Shown: positions 27,274 to 37,013, numbered from the stretch's first letter. The stretch is DNA of 64,000 nucleotides from WLMZ01 sp963732585 (GCA_963732585.1 CAVSZY010000005.1:248001-312000), one strand, 5' to 3'. Notes: a model not told the origin generated them from the letters alone. Made by a program: numbers and translations.

Positions 27274-28623
27274 TTACGGACAGGTCTTATCCTCGGCGGG
27301 AACAAACCCTTTGACGATCTCCGTGGCCTCGACAGCTGGCAGCGTTGTGGTCGGGGCCGGGTCCGTGGTCGGCGGCGTCGTGCCAAACAATGGTGGCTCG
27401 GATGGAGTTGTCGTCGTGGTCGCCGATCCCGTGTCCGGCGTCGGTAGGAAGATTTGCTCGGGGGCCCCGGCGAGCTGAGCCTGTCCCTTGAAGATGGCCA
27501 AAATCGCCTGCATGTTGTTGCTGGCGATGCGCGGCTCGAGCACGGAATTTTCTTGGATGATTCGGCCGACGGCTTCGATTTGGTAGGTCTGCACAGACGA
27601 TGGGTCGAGATTCTTGAGCACGCCGGCGAACTCGAGCATCTTGTTGATCGTCAACTCGGGGTCGAGGACCACGGATTCCTTGCTGATCTCGATCAACCCG
27701 CGGGCGACGTCGACGTTGAACGGCCCCTTCGACAGCACCTTGGCCATTGCCCGGCGCAGGAAGTCTTGCTGGCGCGAGATGCGGCCGAAGTCGCTGGCCG
27801 GGTCCTCTTGCCAGCGCCCAGTGTCAGGATTGAGCCGTTCAAAGTGGCGGCTGCGGACATAGGCCAGGGCGCCGTCGCCATTGAACGTGTGGCATCCCGG
27901 CTCTTCGATCAACAGCTGCACGTTTGGGTCGCGGACCGGATAGTCGAATGGCACGGAAACCCCGCCAACGGCGTCGACAAGCGTCTTGAAGGCGCAAAAG
28001 TCGATCTGGATGAAATGATCGATCGGCACGCCGAAGTTGTTGTAGATCGTGTCGATCAGTTTTTGCGGGTCACCGGAGCGATAGGCGGTGTTGATTCGCT
28101 GCTTGGAATTGCTGCCGGCGATCTTTACCCACAGGTCGCGGGGAAACGAGAGCACAGCGGCCCGCCCGGTCGGCGGATCGACGCGGATGACCATGATCGA
28201 ATCGCTGCGCTCCGGCCCGACGGCGCTGCGGTCGCCGGTGTCGAACTGCGAGCCCGGGGTGGAACAGCCACCGTTGTCGGCGCCGGTGATCAGGAAGTTC
28301 TTGGCCGCCGGGTCGGCATCGGGGAACGGAATCGGGGCCAGTGTCGTGGTCGACTCGGCGGATGGAATATTGGTCACCATGCTCGCTGGCACGGCGGCAA
28401 CGCCGTTCACCGTGGTCGTCGAGGCCTGCTCCGGTACCAGAATCGCCGCCGATTTGTTGAAGTTGCTGACCACATTCTGGCCGAATAACAGGGCGACGGC
28501 GCCGCCGAAGCACAGCAAGCTGGCGAGGCTGTTGAGCGCTAGCACCGCATATTGGGTGACCGTACGCCGCTGGCTTCGCCGATGCTTCTCTGTATCCGTC
28601 GAGGGGTAGGCCATTGTGCCCAT
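27274..28623 (-). CDS. LytR-CpsA-Psr (LCP) family protein, copy 2
   Basis: 449 residues, collinear with the neighbouring LCP protein: an N-terminal membrane segment, then ITGADNGGC, DSIMVIRVDPP, SFPRDLWVKI, QRINTAYRSG, VDAVGGV and AYVRSRHFE. It keeps the canonical FPRD where copy 1 has LPHD. The C-terminal tail is Thr/Pro-rich. The start is the ATG at 28623 or 28614. It is divergent from mscS. The pair probably have related but not identical cell-wall ligation roles. Confidence 0.92.
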   Translation of the reverse strand: MGTMAYPSTDTEKHRRSQRRTVTQYAVLALNSLASLLCFGGAVALLFGQNVVSNFNKSAAILVPEQASTTTVNGVAAVPASMVTNIPSAESTTTLAPIPFPDADPAAKNFLITGADNGGCSTPGSQFDTGDRSAVGPERSDSIMVIRVDPPTGRAAVLSFPRDLWVKIAGSNSKQRINTAYRSGDPQKLIDTIYNNFGVPIDHFIQIDFCAFKTLVDAVGGVSVPFDYPVRDPNVQLLIEEPGCHTFNGDGALAYVRSRHFERLNPDTGRWQEDPASDFGRISRQQDFLRRAMAKVLSKGPFNVDVARGLIEISKESVVLDPELTINKMLEFAGVLKNLDPSSVQTYQIEAVGRIIQENSVLEPRIASNNMQAILAIFKGQAQLAGAPEQIFLPTPDTGSATTTTTPSEPPLFGTTPPTTDPAPTTTLPAVEATEIVKGFVPAEDKTCP

Positions 28624-28681
28624 GGCGTGTTTACGCTACCGCTCTGCGTCCGGTGAGCGGGCGCGCCGCTAACGTGCCTGC

Positions 28682-29554
28682 GTGCGTTTGTCTGCCGCCG
28701 ATTGGATCGAGCGACTCGAGGAGATTCACCTGTTGACGCCAGCGCGTGTGCTGCTGGTGATCCTCGGCGCGATCGTGGCCACATTTGTGATCAAACGTGT
28801 CGTCAAACGCATGCTGGAGAGACTATTCGAACGCACGGCCGCACCGGATCGTCCAAGGGTCGATGCTCGTCGCCGAGCGTTGAGTTCGGCGACGCGAGCG
28901 GCCGTCGTCGGGGTGATCTGGACGGTCGCGGTGATCACCGTGCTCGGCGAGGTTGGCATCAACCTGGGAGCATTCATCGCCACGGCGACGGTGGTCGGTG
29001 GTGCCATTGCCTTTGGTGCCCAGACGATGATCCGCGACGTGATCTCCGGCTTCTTCGTGCTCTCCGACGACCAATTCGGTGTCGGCGATGACGTCGATCT
29101 CGGCGCGGCATCGGGCGTTGTCGAGCGGGTGACGCTGCGCTCGGCGCGGCTTCGTGATGGCGAGGGCCGTGTCTGGCACGTTCCTCATGGCATGGTAAGC
29201 CATGTCGCCAACCTCTCCAAGCAGCAGACCGTGCACCTCGATCTCGACGTGGCGCGCACGATGACGGCCGGTGAGGCGTTGCGAATTTCCCAACAGCTGG
29301 GCGACTCATTAGTGGTGGATCCGGCAGTCGCTGGACTGTTGAAAAGCCACCCGATCGTGGCCGGGATCAACGGCCTAGGGGACGACCGCTTCGTTACCAG
29401 GGTCAGCGTCGACATCGTCCCCGGAAACGGTGACAAGGTGCGTCGAGCGTGGCGGGTGCTGGCCCTCGATGCCTTTGCCGACGGCCGCTTGACGGCGCCA
29501 CCGCTGCTGTTCCCACCGCTGCCGCTCTCGCCGCCAGCCGATTCGGCCTCGTGA
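28682..29554 (+). CDS. MscS-family mechanosensitive channel
   Basis: 290 residues from the GTG at 28682. There is one membrane segment near 19-38, another near 74-94 and a pore-like helix IATATVVGGAIAFGAQTMIRD, the TM3 signature of MscS, followed by the beta domain (FFVLSDDQFGVGDDV, VPHGMVSHVAN). This small-conductance type releases solutes under hypo-osmotic shock in the cytoplasmic membrane. It is shorter than MscK and close to the E. coli MscS length. The C-terminus is Pro-rich. Confidence 0.92.
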   Translation: MRLSAADWIERLEEIHLLTPARVLLVILGAIVATFVIKRVVKRMLERLFERTAAPDRPRVDARRRALSSATRAAVVGVIWTVAVITVLGEVGINLGAFIATATVVGGAIAFGAQTMIRDVISGFFVLSDDQFGVGDDVDLGAASGVVERVTLRSARLRDGEGRVWHVPHGMVSHVANLSKQQTVHLDLDVARTMTAGEALRISQQLGDSLVVDPAVAGLLKSHPIVAGINGLGDDRFVTRVSVDIVPGNGDKVRRAWRVLALDAFADGRLTAPPLLFPPLPLSPPADSAS

Positions 29555-29678
29555 ACACAGCGCGACTGCGAATTCACTGATTCGCCAAGCGCTGCTGGCC
29601 TTGATCGAACGGGAATCGGCGCGCCGTGTGGCCAGACAGCTTGCAGTAGTCGTCAGCTTCGACGAAGCGCCGCTTGGT

Positions 29679-32240
29679 CTAGGCGACGGTGGGCTCTGGG
29701 GGTGCCAGGGTGACGGCCACGGTGATCGCCTCGCCGCCAGCCACCAGCGCCAGCGACTGCACCGATCCGGCGTCGCCCACATCGCGACGTGCCGCCTCGA
29801 TCGCTGCGTGCAGCGCAACAGGCGCGGTGATCGTCAACGACTCGACCCCGGCGCGTTGGCTGACCTTGGCCTCGGTCTTTGCTCGGCGAATCTGGGCCAA
29901 CACCTCGAGGCCGCTGTCGATGACGGTTGCGTCGCCGGCGGGCAATTCGTCGACGGTCGGCCAACTGGCGCGGTGAATCGAACCCGGCTGCCACCAGTTC
30001 CAGACCTCTTCAGTGGTGAAAGGAATGAACGGGGCGAACAGGCGCTGCAGCGTGCTGAGGGCTGAGCGCAACGCCTCGCGGGCGCTGGCCGCCGACTCGG
30101 GACTATGGCTCTCATAGGCGCGACTCTTGACCAGTTCGACGTAGTCGTCGCAGAACCACCAGAAGAAGGCTTCTGTTCGCTCTAAGGCGCGGGCATAGTC
30201 GAAGCCGGAAAAGGCCTCGGTGCATTCGGCGACGACGAGGCGCAGTTTGGCCAACATCGACAGATCGATCGGATCGCTGGCCTCTGCGCCAGACGGCGGC
30301 TCGCCGATTGTCAGCACGAACTTGCTGACGTTGAGCAGTTTCATCGCCAGCTTGCGACCGACCTTCATTTGGTCTTCGCTGAATGCGGTGTCGACGCCGG
30401 GGCGTGCCGAGGCCGCCCAATAGCGCACGGCGTCGGTGGAGTACTGCTCGAGCAGGCTCAACGGGGTGACGACGTTGCCCTTCGACTTCGACATCTTCTT
30501 GCGGTCGGGGTCGAGAATCCAGCCGCTGAGCGCAGCGTGACGCCACGGGGCTGAACCGTGTTCCCAATGGGCGCGCACGGTTGTGGCGAACAGCCAGGTG
30601 CGGATGATGTCATGACCCTGGGGGCGCATGTCGTAGGGGAAGACCAGGTTGAACAGCTCCGGGTCGGTTTCCCAACGGCCAGCGATCTGGGGCGTCAACG
30701 AAGAGGTCGCCCACGTGTCCATCACATCGGGATCACCGACGAATCCGCCGGGCACGCCGCGCTGGCTGTTGTCGAACCCAGCGGGGCAATCGGTCGACGG
30801 ATCGATCGGCAGCAGCGCTTCGTCGGGCACCAACGGTTTGTCGTAGTCGGGGTTGCCCTCGGCGTCGAGCGCATACCACACGGGCACCGGGACCCCGAAG
30901 AACCGTTGCCGGCTGATCAGCCAGTCGCCATTGAGGCCTTCCACCCAGTTGGTGTAACGGTGTTGCATGTGTGCCGGATGCCAGGTGATCTCGTCGCCTC
31001 GGGCGACCATCGCCGCGCGCACGTCGGCCTCGCGGCCGCCGTTGCGCACGTACCACTGACGGCTGGAGACGATCTCCAACGGACGGTCGCCTCGCTCATA
31101 GAACTTGACAGGGTGCATCAACGGACGCGGCTCGCCGTGCAGCGCGCCGCTCTCACGCAACTGCTCGACGACCAGTTTCTGCGCTTGCTTGCCAGTGCGG
31201 CCGCTGAGCGCGGCGTAGTGCTGCTGCCCGGCCGGGTCGGTAATCCACTCCGGCTCGGCGATCAACCGGCCGTCACGCCCGACGATCGCCCGGGTCGGCA
31301 AATTCAACTCGCGCCACCAGGTGACGTCGGTGGTGTCGCCGAAGGTGCAGATCATGGCGATGCCGGTGCCCTTGTCGGGATCGGCCAACCCATGGGCGAG
31401 CACTGGCACCTCGACGCCGAGCAGCGGCGTACGCACCGAGACCTTGCCGAACAGCGGCTGGTAGCGCTCGTCGTCGGGGTGGGCCACAAGCGCCACGCAA
31501 GCAGCCAAGAGTTCGGGACGGGTGGTGTCGATCATCACCGACCCTTCGCCGTCGCTGCGTTCGAAGGAGATGGCGTGGTAGGCACCGCTGACCTCGCGGT
31601 CTTCCATCTCCGCCTGGGCGACGGCCGTCTTGTAATCGACATCCCACAGCGTCGGGGCGTCGTGGGTGTAGGCCTCACCGCGATGATAGTTGCGCAGGAA
31701 GGCCCGCTGACTGGCCCGACGGGAGTTGTCGTCGATGGTCGTGTACAACAACGACCAGTCGTACGACAGGCCGAGGCGGCGCAGCACGTCTTCGAAGATG
31801 TGCTCGTCTTGGGCGACCAATTCTTCGCACAACTCGGTGAAGTTGGGCCGCGAGATCGCCACCGCTTGGTGATCCTTGGATGGATCGCCGCGGAACGGAG
31901 GCTGGAAACCGGCGACATAGGCCGTGCCTGGGTCGCAGCGCACCCCGTAGTAGTTCTGCACCCGGCGCTCGGTGGCCAGTCCGTTGTCGTCCCAACCGAT
32001 CGGGTAGAACACCGACTTGCCGCTCATCCGTTGGAAGCGGGCGATGGTGTCGGTGTGGGTGTAGCTGAAGACGTGGCCAACGTGCAGCGAGCCGCTGACC
32101 GTCGGCGGCGGTGTGTCGATGGCGAATACCTGCTCGCGGCTCACGGTGCGATCAAAGCTGTAGGTGCCCTCGGCACTCCAACTCTGGGACCAGCGGGCCT
32201 CGATGCCATCGAGCGATGGCTTGTCAGGAATCGTTGTCAT
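29679..32240 (-). CDS. valS: Valyl-tRNA synthetase
   Basis: 853 residues, class I synthetase. The HIGH motif appears as SLHVGHVF (near residue 50) and KMSKS as KKMSKSKGN (near residue 580). There is an editing (CP1) domain between them and an anticodon-binding helical domain at the C-terminus. It charges tRNA-Val. The ATG at 32240 follows the sirC stop by about 12 nt on the same strand. The 124 bp beyond its stop up to mscS hold no obvious feature. Confidence 0.95.
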   Translation of the reverse strand: MTTIPDKPSLDGIEARWSQSWSAEGTYSFDRTVSREQVFAIDTPPPTVSGSLHVGHVFSYTHTDTIARFQRMSGKSVFYPIGWDDNGLATERRVQNYYGVRCDPGTAYVAGFQPPFRGDPSKDHQAVAISRPNFTELCEELVAQDEHIFEDVLRRLGLSYDWSLLYTTIDDNSRRASQRAFLRNYHRGEAYTHDAPTLWDVDYKTAVAQAEMEDREVSGAYHAISFERSDGEGSVMIDTTRPELLAACVALVAHPDDERYQPLFGKVSVRTPLLGVEVPVLAHGLADPDKGTGIAMICTFGDTTDVTWWRELNLPTRAIVGRDGRLIAEPEWITDPAGQQHYAALSGRTGKQAQKLVVEQLRESGALHGEPRPLMHPVKFYERGDRPLEIVSSRQWYVRNGGREADVRAAMVARGDEITWHPAHMQHRYTNWVEGLNGDWLISRQRFFGVPVPVWYALDAEGNPDYDKPLVPDEALLPIDPSTDCPAGFDNSQRGVPGGFVGDPDVMDTWATSSLTPQIAGRWETDPELFNLVFPYDMRPQGHDIIRTWLFATTVRAHWEHGSAPWRHAALSGWILDPDRKKMSKSKGNVVTPLSLLEQYSTDAVRYWAASARPGVDTAFSEDQMKVGRKLAMKLLNVSKFVLTIGEPPSGAEASDPIDLSMLAKLRLVVAECTEAFSGFDYARALERTEAFFWWFCDDYVELVKSRAYESHSPESAASAREALRSALSTLQRLFAPFIPFTTEEVWNWWQPGSIHRASWPTVDELPAGDATVIDSGLEVLAQIRRAKTEAKVSQRAGVESLTITAPVALHAAIEAARRDVGDAGSVQSLALVAGGEAITVAVTLAPPEPTVA

Positions 32241-32252
32241 AAGGGCTCAAGG

Positions 32253-32846
32253 CTACCGAGCGCGTGCGTTGCGTATCGCTGCCTTTACTCGATCCGACCA
32301 GTCCAGGTCTTCCGTGGAGCCGCCGTCTGATTTGATCTGCTGGCGCTGCTCGGCGAGATCGCGTGCGGCCGCGGCGAGCGACGGATGGAGCACGGTGTCG
32401 GCGATCTCGCGGCGCAGATGACTGGCCAACGCTGGGCTGGAACCACCGGTGGAGACGGCGACGACGACGTCACCCTGGCGGGTGATGGCGGGGAGGATAA
32501 AGCTGCAGTTTTGGGGATCGTCGGCGCTGTTGACCCAGATCCCAGCTGCGCTCGCATCGGCTGCGACGGCGGCGTTGACCTCGGGGTCGTCGGTGGCGGT
32601 GATCACCAGGCGAAAGCCGCCGACATCTCCGGTTCGGTAACGACGGGGGAGTATCTCCACGCCCAGTCGATCGAATTCCGGATCGCGCTCAGGAGCGACG
32701 ACGGTGACCGCGGCACCGGCGCCGAGCAAGCCGTCAACCTTGCGCAGCGCTACTCGTCCGCCCCCCACGACCAGTACCCGGACGGCTTGAAGGTCGAGAA
32801 AGACTGGGTAGGTGAACGGCACTGTGACAAAGTACCACCGGACCAA
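32253..32846 (-). CDS. Precorrin-2 dehydrogenase / sirohydrochlorin ferrochelatase (CysG N-terminal type)
   Basis: About 197 residues. NAD-binding motif VLVVGGGRVALRKVDGLL near the N-terminus, then VITATDDPEVN and CSFILPAITRQGDVVVAVSTGG, the CysG-B/Met8p layout. It makes siroheme from precorrin-2 for sulfite or nitrite reductase. An in-frame GTG at 32828 is a possible later start. It is divergent from cysH-sumT, whose SumT supplies its substrate, so the split cysG functions lie on both sides of one regulatory gap. Confidence 0.88.
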   Translation of the reverse strand: MVRWYFVTVPFTYPVFLDLQAVRVLVVGGGRVALRKVDGLLGAGAAVTVVAPERDPEFDRLGVEILPRRYRTGDVGGFRLVITATDDPEVNAAVAADASAAGIWVNSADDPQNCSFILPAITRQGDVVVAVSTGGSSPALASHLRREIADTVLHPSLAAAARDLAEQRQQIKSDGGSTEDLDWSDRVKAAIRNARAR

Positions 32847-32873
32847 TTGATTAAAAGGTTTGGTATTCCGCTA

Positions 32874-32897
32874 ATTCCGATCGCTTTAGTCGGGAAT
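32874..32897. promoter_or_regulatory. Imperfect inverted repeat in the sirC-cysH divergent promoter gap
   Basis: ATTCCGA (32874-32880) and TCGGGAAT (32890-32897) form an imperfect palindrome with a 9-nt spacer, in a locally AT-rich 69-bp gap between the divergent genes. It could be a sulfur-responsive operator. No known consensus was matched. Confidence 0.35.
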
Positions 32898-32915
32898 CGA
32901 TGGTAGAAATGACCC

Positions 32916-33593
32916 ATGGCCGTGTCGAGCAATCTCGCAGTGGGTGGTGCCCACTTCCCGGAGACACTTGAAACCAGTCACCCAGTCGACATCGTGCGCT
33001 GGGCGGTGGATCGATTTGGCATCGATCAGATCGTCGTCACCACCAGTTTCAAAGATGCCGTGCTCGCCCATGTCGCCTCCACGGCCGCTCCCGGCATTCA
33101 GATCATCCTGCTCGACACCCACTATCTCTTCGCCGAAACGCTGTGGTACGCCCAAGAGTTGCGGCGGCGGCTCGATCTCAACCTCAAAGTGCTCAGCCCC
33201 GATCCCGCTCAGGTCGAGCCAAACATGTGGCAGACGAATCACGACCTGTGCTGCCAAACCCGCAAGGTCGAGCCGTTGCGCCGCGCCCTGCAGGGTCGCC
33301 AGGCCTGGATCACCGGTGTGCGTCGCCAAGATGGGCCGTCACGCTCCAACGTGCGTATCGCCGCCTACGACCTGGCGCGCAACGTCACCAAGATCAACCC
33401 CCTGGCGGCGATGAGCGACAGTGACCTGGCGCTGTATCAACAGCTCTACGAGTTGCCGGAGAACCCGCTCGCCAGTCGCGGCTATCCCTCGATCGGCTGC
33501 TGGCCGTGCACCCGTCCCGTCGCCGATGGCGAGGATCGCCGCGGCGGGCGCTGGGCCGGTTCGGCGAAGACCGAATGCGGGTTGCACCAATGA
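32916..33593 (+). CDS. cysH: [4Fe-4S] adenylylsulfate (APS) reductase
   Basis: 225 residues with the paired Cys C112-C113 (DLCCQTRK), C195-x2-C198 (IGCWPCTR) and the catalytic Cys in the C-terminal ECGLH (C221). The CC...CxxC set binds a 4Fe-4S cluster and marks APS rather than PAPS reductases. It reduces APS to sulfite in assimilatory sulfate reduction. The stop codon (33591-33593) overlaps an ATG at 33590, the first of a chain of overlapping stop/start codons running to sumT. Confidence 0.95.
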   Translation: MAVSSNLAVGGAHFPETLETSHPVDIVRWAVDRFGIDQIVVTTSFKDAVLAHVASTAAPGIQIILLDTHYLFAETLWYAQELRRRLDLNLKVLSPDPAQVEPNMWQTNHDLCCQTRKVEPLRRALQGRQAWITGVRRQDGPSRSNVRIAAYDLARNVTKINPLAAMSDSDLALYQQLYELPENPLASRGYPSIGCWPCTRPVADGEDRRGGRWAGSAKTECGLHQ

Positions 33594-33645
33594 AAGAGCC
33601 CATATGAAAGAGCCCATATGAAAGAGCCCATATGAAAGAGCATGG
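33590..33645 (+). repeat. 14-bp tandem repeat forming a chain of three coupled mini-ORFs
   Basis: The 14-bp unit ATGAAAGAGCCCAT is present three times, plus a partial fourth copy. ATGs fall at 33590, 33604, 33618 and 33632. The first three each read Met-Lys-Glu-Pro-Ile-stop. Each stop (TGA) overlaps the next ATG as ATGA, and the fourth ATG is the sumT start. AAAGAG in each unit lies 5 nt before the next ATG and could act as its Shine-Dalgarno. Confidence 0.85.
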
Positions 33646-34407
33646 CCTGAACTCGCTAGAGCGCTCGCCGTTCGGTTCCGTGGCGCTCGTCGGCGCCGGT
33701 CCTGGCGACCCCGATCTGTTGACCGTCAAGGCGGCGCGGCTGTTGGCCCAAGCCGATGTCGTCGTTCATGACGCTTTGGTCGGCGATGGCGTGCTCGCTT
33801 TGGTGCCGTCGCGGGCCGAGCTGATCGATGTCGGCAAACGGCCCGGCATGAGCCCGGCGCAAGACTTGATCAACACTCTGTTGATCGATCTCGTCGCCCA
33901 AGGCAAGCGGGTGGTTCGCCTCAAAGGTGGCGATCCGTTCGTCTTCGGGCGCGGGGGGAGGAAGCCCTCGTGCTTGCCGAATACGGCATCGCGGTCGAGG
34001 TCGTTCCCGGTATCACTTCGTCGGTTGCGGCACCTGCTGCCGCGGGCATTCCGGTGACCCACCGCGGCCTGTCGGCGTCGTTCACCGTCGTCACCGGTCA
34101 TCGCCAGCACGGCGAGACGCCTGTCAATTGGGATGCCCTGGCCAAGGTCGGGGGCACCATCGTCGTCCTCATGGGCGTCGCCCAGCGCGGCGAGATCGCT
34201 CAGCAGTTGATCGACGGCGGCATGGCCGCGCACACGCCGGTCGCCGCCATCCATCGGGCGACGATCGGCGAGCAAACGGTGGTGCGCTGTCGGCTCGACG
34301 AACTGGCAGCCACCGTCGTGAAGTCGCCTGCCACGATGGTGATCGGTGCCGTCGCCGCGTTAAATGTCAACGAGGTCACGGAGGCCGCAGCGTTACGCTT
34401 GGCGTAA
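33632..34407 (+). pseudogene. sumT: Uroporphyrinogen-III C-methyltransferase, frameshifted in a G run
   Basis: The first part reads VALVGAGPGDPDLLTVKA and RLKGGDPFVFGRGG, then loses the frame. The second part resumes as LAEYGIAVEVVPGITSS, GIPVTHRGL and VVLMGVAQ, up to the stop at 34407. The break is in a run of six G (33953-33958); a seventh G restores one reading of 258 residues, the normal SUMT length. SUMT makes precorrin-2 for siroheme, fitting the cysH and sirC neighbours. The stop overlaps the cysS ATG by one base (TAATG). An indel error in a homopolymer is likely, but a real or phase-variable mutation cannot be ruled out. Confidence 0.85.
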
Positions 34408-35774
34408 TGCTTCATCTCTACGACACAGCGACGCAATCTGTTCGTCCGCTCGCCATGCGCGAGCCCGGCACGCTGAGTATGTACGTCTGCGGTCCAACGG
34501 TGTACGGCCCCCCGCACCTCGGCCACGGCCGGGCGACGCTGCAATACGACGTGCTCCGCCGCTATCTGGAGTGGACCGGCATTCGAGTCCAACACGTCTC
34601 CAACATCACCGATATCGACGACAAGATCATCGACCGCGCCAAGCGTGAGGGCCGACCGTGGACGGAGATTGCCACGAAGTGCGAGGCGGTCTGGTGGAAG
34701 GCGATGGATGCAATGGGCGTGCTGCGACCCACCGACGTTCCCCATGCCACCGAGTACGTCGATGGCATGGTGGCGATGATCGGCGAGCTGATCGAGCGTG
34801 ACAGCGCCTACGTCACCAACGATGGCATCTACATGTCGGTCGCCGCTGTTGGCGACTATGGCCTGCTTGCCCATCAACGCCTGGAGGACATGCTCAGCGG
34901 TGGCGGTGAGCGTGAGGTCGTCGGTGCCGATGGCAAGCGTGCCTGGGCCGACTTCGCCATGTGGAAGTTCACCAAACCGGGCGAGCCAAGTTGGCCGTCA
35001 CCGTGGGGCGAGGGGCGCCCCGGTTGGCATAGCGAGTGCGTGGTGATGAGCCTTGGCCTGCTTGGCGAAGGGTTCGATCTGCATGCCGGTGGCCACGACC
35101 TGAAGTTTCCGCACCACGAGAACGAGCGCGCCCAGGCCGTTGCTCTCGACAAGGTGTTCGCCAACCATTGGATGCACCACGAGTTCGTCATCGATGCCGA
35201 GGGCGAGAAGTTGTCCAAGAGCCTGGGCAATTTCACCAATCTGCTCGATCTTGTGGAGACGATGGATCCGCGGTCGTATCGCTTGGTGCTGTTGCAAAGC
35301 CACTATCGCTCGCCGGTGCAAGCCAACGCGACCGTTATCGACGCTGCGCAACGCAGCCTCGCTGGGCTTGATGGTGCGATCCGCCGGGCGCGCGCCGCCG
35401 GGGTCAGCGAGTTCGGCCTCGACGCCGAATTGGCCGCTCGTTTTCGGGAGCGCATGGACGACGATCTCGACACCGCTGGGGCGATGGCTCTCGTCTTCGA
35501 GGCCGCCCGGCGGGCCAACGCGGCGATCGATGCCGGTGATCTCAACACGGCTGGCGTGCTCGCCGGGACGGTGATCGAATTGTGCTCGGCGGTTGGGTTG
35601 CAGGTCGGTGCCGATGAGGAGGTGCCGAGCGACGTTGTCGATCGTGCCGCCGCGCTCGACGCGGCACGCGCCGTCAAGGACTTTGCCGCCGCCGATTCGT
35701 TGCGCTCCGAACTGCAGGCCGACGGCTGGCACGTGGAAACGACCAAGGCGGGAACCACGGTTCGTCGGGCGTGA
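34407..35774 (+). CDS. cysS: Cysteinyl-tRNA synthetase
   Basis: 455 residues from the ATG at 34407, which overlaps the sumT stop. Class I HIGH motif is PPHLGHGR (near 37) and KMSKS is EKLSKSLGN (near 268). Zn ligands fit CGPTV near the N-terminus, SECVVMS, and HHENERAQ. The C-terminal DALR-type helical domain is complete, so this is CysS rather than the shorter mycothiol ligase MshC. Sitting after cysH-sumT, it links cysteine supply and use. Confidence 0.94.
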   Translation: MLHLYDTATQSVRPLAMREPGTLSMYVCGPTVYGPPHLGHGRATLQYDVLRRYLEWTGIRVQHVSNITDIDDKIIDRAKREGRPWTEIATKCEAVWWKAMDAMGVLRPTDVPHATEYVDGMVAMIGELIERDSAYVTNDGIYMSVAAVGDYGLLAHQRLEDMLSGGGEREVVGADGKRAWADFAMWKFTKPGEPSWPSPWGEGRPGWHSECVVMSLGLLGEGFDLHAGGHDLKFPHHENERAQAVALDKVFANHWMHHEFVIDAEGEKLSKSLGNFTNLLDLVETMDPRSYRLVLLQSHYRSPVQANATVIDAAQRSLAGLDGAIRRARAAGVSEFGLDAELAARFRERMDDDLDTAGAMALVFEAARRANAAIDAGDLNTAGVLAGTVIELCSAVGLQVGADEEVPSDVVDRAAALDAARAVKDFAAADSLRSELQADGWHVETTKAGTTVRRA

Positions 35775-35816
35775 ACGACGCCGAAAGCCCACTATGTTGG
35801 GTTTGGTGAGGTTGAA

Positions 35817-37013
35817 GTGGCACGATTGAGGCCCGTGTCCCGTCCCCAAACAGGTGTTGAGCCTGCTCTCCGCGCCCCGTTACCGAGGGGATTCTGGGTG
35901 ATCTGGACGACGGTCGCCCTCGATCTGATCGGGTTTGGCATCGTCGCCCCGATCCTCGGGGTGTACGCCGAGCGCTACGGGGCGACGCCGACCACCGTTG
36001 GTTTCCTGTTCGCCTCGTTCTCGTTGGCGCAGTTCGTCTGCGCCCCGCTACTCGGTCGGTTGAGCGACCGCATCGGGCGCAAGCCGGTCATCTTGATCTC
36101 GCTGTTCGGCACTGCCATCGGCAGCTTGATCACCGGCGCGGCCGGGTCGTTGTGGCTGCTTTTTCTCGGCCGCATTCTCGATGGCGCTTCCGGTGCCAGC
36201 GTCTCCGTGGCCCAAGGTGCCGTCGCCGACGTGGTCGCGCCTGCCGATCGGCCGCGGGCCTTCGGGCTTCTCGGTGCCGCCTTCGGCGTCGGTTTCGTCG
36301 TCGGCCCGGCGCTCGGTGCACTCTCCGCGTTGCGTGGCCCACACCTGCCGTTTTACGTTGCCGCCGCGATCGCAGCGACGAACGCGATCGTCGCCATTTT
36401 CCGTCTCCCAGAGACCAAGGCGGCCCACAGCGCGCCAATGCGTGGCGACCGTTCGGTGCGATCTGTGCATTCGGCGCAACTGTGGCGGCTGGTGGCCATT
36501 GCCTTCGTCGCTATCGCCGCCTTCAGCGCCTTCGAAGCGACGTTCGCGCTGCTCGCCGCCGAGCGTTTCGAACTCAGCGAGGCAGGCATCGCTGTGGTCT
36601 TCGTCTGCATTGGCGTGTTCCTCGTTGCGGTGCAGGGCGGGGTGATCCATCCGTTGTCGAAACGGGTCGGGGTGCGCGGCTCGATCTCCACTGGCCTGGC
36701 CTGTAACGCCGCCGGGCTCGTGCTCTTGGCCTTTGCCGACAACTGGGCGTTGCTCGTGCCGGCGCTTATGTTGGTGACCTTCGGGCAGGGTTTGACGACG
36801 CCGAATTTCACCACGCTGGTGACCACCGGCGTGCCCGCCCAGCAACGAGGCGAGGCGCTCGGATTCCAACAGAGCGGCAGCGCCCTGGCTCGGGTGATCG
36901 GTCCGGCGATGGCCGGTGTGTTGTTCCACCGCGTCGGCATCCCCGCGCCGTACCTGGTCGCGGCCGGCTTGACCTGCGCCGGATTGGCCATTCTGCGATG
37001 GACCAGCGAATGA
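35817..37013 (+). CDS. MFS transporter, TetA-like drug:H+ antiporter family
   Basis: 398 residues, GTG start, with 12 predicted membrane segments. The loop 2-3 signature is LGRLSDRIGRKPV and motif C is GAAFGVGFVVGPALGAL, both typical of the DHA1 family. Likely an efflux pump of unknown substrate. Its stop overlaps the acyltransferase start (ATGA at 37010-37013), so the two are co-translated. Confidence 0.88.
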   Translation: MARLRPVSRPQTGVEPALRAPLPRGFWVIWTTVALDLIGFGIVAPILGVYAERYGATPTTVGFLFASFSLAQFVCAPLLGRLSDRIGRKPVILISLFGTAIGSLITGAAGSLWLLFLGRILDGASGASVSVAQGAVADVVAPADRPRAFGLLGAAFGVGFVVGPALGALSALRGPHLPFYVAAAIAATNAIVAIFRLPETKAAHSAPMRGDRSVRSVHSAQLWRLVAIAFVAIAAFSAFEATFALLAAERFELSEAGIAVVFVCIGVFLVAVQGGVIHPLSKRVGVRGSISTGLACNAAGLVLLAFADNWALLVPALMLVTFGQGLTTPNFTTLVTTGVPAQQRGEALGFQQSGSALARVIGPAMAGVLFHRVGIPAPYLVAAGLTCAGLAILRWTSE

